Source: Pseudomonadota bacterium
GTDB lineage: Bacteria > Pseudomonadota > Gammaproteobacteria > Burkholderiales > Rhodocyclaceae
DNA length: 64,000 nucleotides
Assembly (NCBI GenBank): GCA_018262195.1
Contig: JAGTRS010000008.1
Location: 1-64,000 of the forward strand
Reading direction: 5' to 3'
Within the stretch, counting starts at the first letter, position 1, and each line of letters begins with the position of its first letter. The notes under the pieces are model-generated. The model worked only from the letters and a program-made list of their open reading frames with translations. It ran no database searches and had not been told where the DNA came from. The position numbers were made by a program, and so were the translations under genes. Shown here one piece after another: positions 63,856 to 64,000 of this stretch.

Positions 63856-64000
63856 ATGCCCAGCAAACGCATTAAAAACGCCATTCGTCTTGAATTCGTC
63901 CCGGGCGCGCTGGTTCAGGCCAACCTTTCCGGCACTGCGTTTTCCGGTGAATGCTTGTGGGTTGCCGGTGACGAGGCTTGTGGCATCGACCGCCTGCGCC
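63856..64000 (+). CDS. DUF3616-like protein, N-terminal fragment (cut by window end)
   Basis: The first 48 codons of a gene that runs past the window. The peptide includes NLSGTAFSGECLWVAGDEACGIDRL, resembling the opening of DUF3616 proteins (LWVAGDE ... RL), a predicted beta-propeller family of unknown function. AGAG sits 8 nt before the ATG. Assignment from this short part is tentative. Confidence 0.6.
   Translation, partial: MPSKRIKNAIRLEFVPGALVQANLSGTAFSGECLWVAGDEACGIDRLR

Overview
The window is about 60% GC with bacterial gene packing. Its gene set (5S rRNA followed by htpG, DbpA helicase, rnfABCDGE, pyrD, a glrK-qseG-glrR cassette, fccAB, many DUF families typical of Rhodocyclales) points to a chromosomal segment of a betaproteobacterium, most likely Rhodocyclales of the Dechloromonas/Azonexus kind. 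This placement is inferred from protein character and gene order, not from a database search. No tRNA, CRISPR array, prophage or intact insertion sequence was seen. The 5' edge is the end of a 5S rRNA gene; the 3' edge cuts a DUF3616-like gene.

Layout. 1-4.3 kb: 5S rRNA tail and terminator, a sigma32-type promoter driving htpG, a small winged-helix-like protein, dbpA. 4.3-8.1 kb, minus strand: MipA-like outer membrane protein, ABC1 kinase, two small membrane proteins, an SDR. 8.2-10.5 kb, plus: lipocalin, DUF2256 and an iron-sulfur (6-4)-type photolyase, a set known elsewhere as light or stress induced. 10.5-15.9 kb: YkgJ protein, lipoprotein, YgjP-like metallopeptidase, MFS transporter, LysR regulator divergent from a TauE/SafE exporter, DUF3820. 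15.9-17.3 kb: an AT-richer insert with one unknown gene and a strong hairpin. 17.3-24.2 kb: a Cys-repeat secreted protein, an orphan GspE/PilB-type ATPase, an ODP-like metallo-beta-lactamase protein, DUF1841, FIST protein, endonuclease III, a PAS-PAS-GGDEF cyclase. 24.2-31.7 kb: RlmN-type radical SAM enzyme, the complete rnfABCDGE operon, pyrD.

31.8-53.2 kb is the most distinctive part. A two-component cassette (GlrR/QseG/GlrK type, whose regulator has lost the sigma54-contact loop) sits divergent from fccAB (flavocytochrome c sulfide dehydrogenase). Directly behind fccAB lies a ten-gene, translationally coupled secretion operon mixing type II secretion parts (GspG/F/E/D and pseudopilins) with type IV pilus-style PilM/N/O/P-like parts, and then a secreted DsrE-like protein. 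A TolC-MacA-MacB exporter follows, then a second FccB-like flavoprotein separated by a small terminal-inverted-repeat element, and a DUF411/ankyrin pair. 53.3-64 kb: Kup potassium transporter, acylphosphatase, a disulfide reductase/peroxiredoxin-glutaredoxin pair, an alpha/beta hydrolase, an alternative oxidase, a CNNM/CorC protein, and a protein that fuses a di-heme cytochrome c peroxidase to a complete TsdA-type thiosulfate dehydrogenase.

Together the genes suggest a respiratory bacterium able to handle reduced sulfur (FccAB, a second FccB, DsrE-like, TsdA fusion, TauE/SafE) and oxidative stress. A roughly 45-bp intergenic repeat occurs in at least five clear and two degenerate copies across the window, in both orientations.
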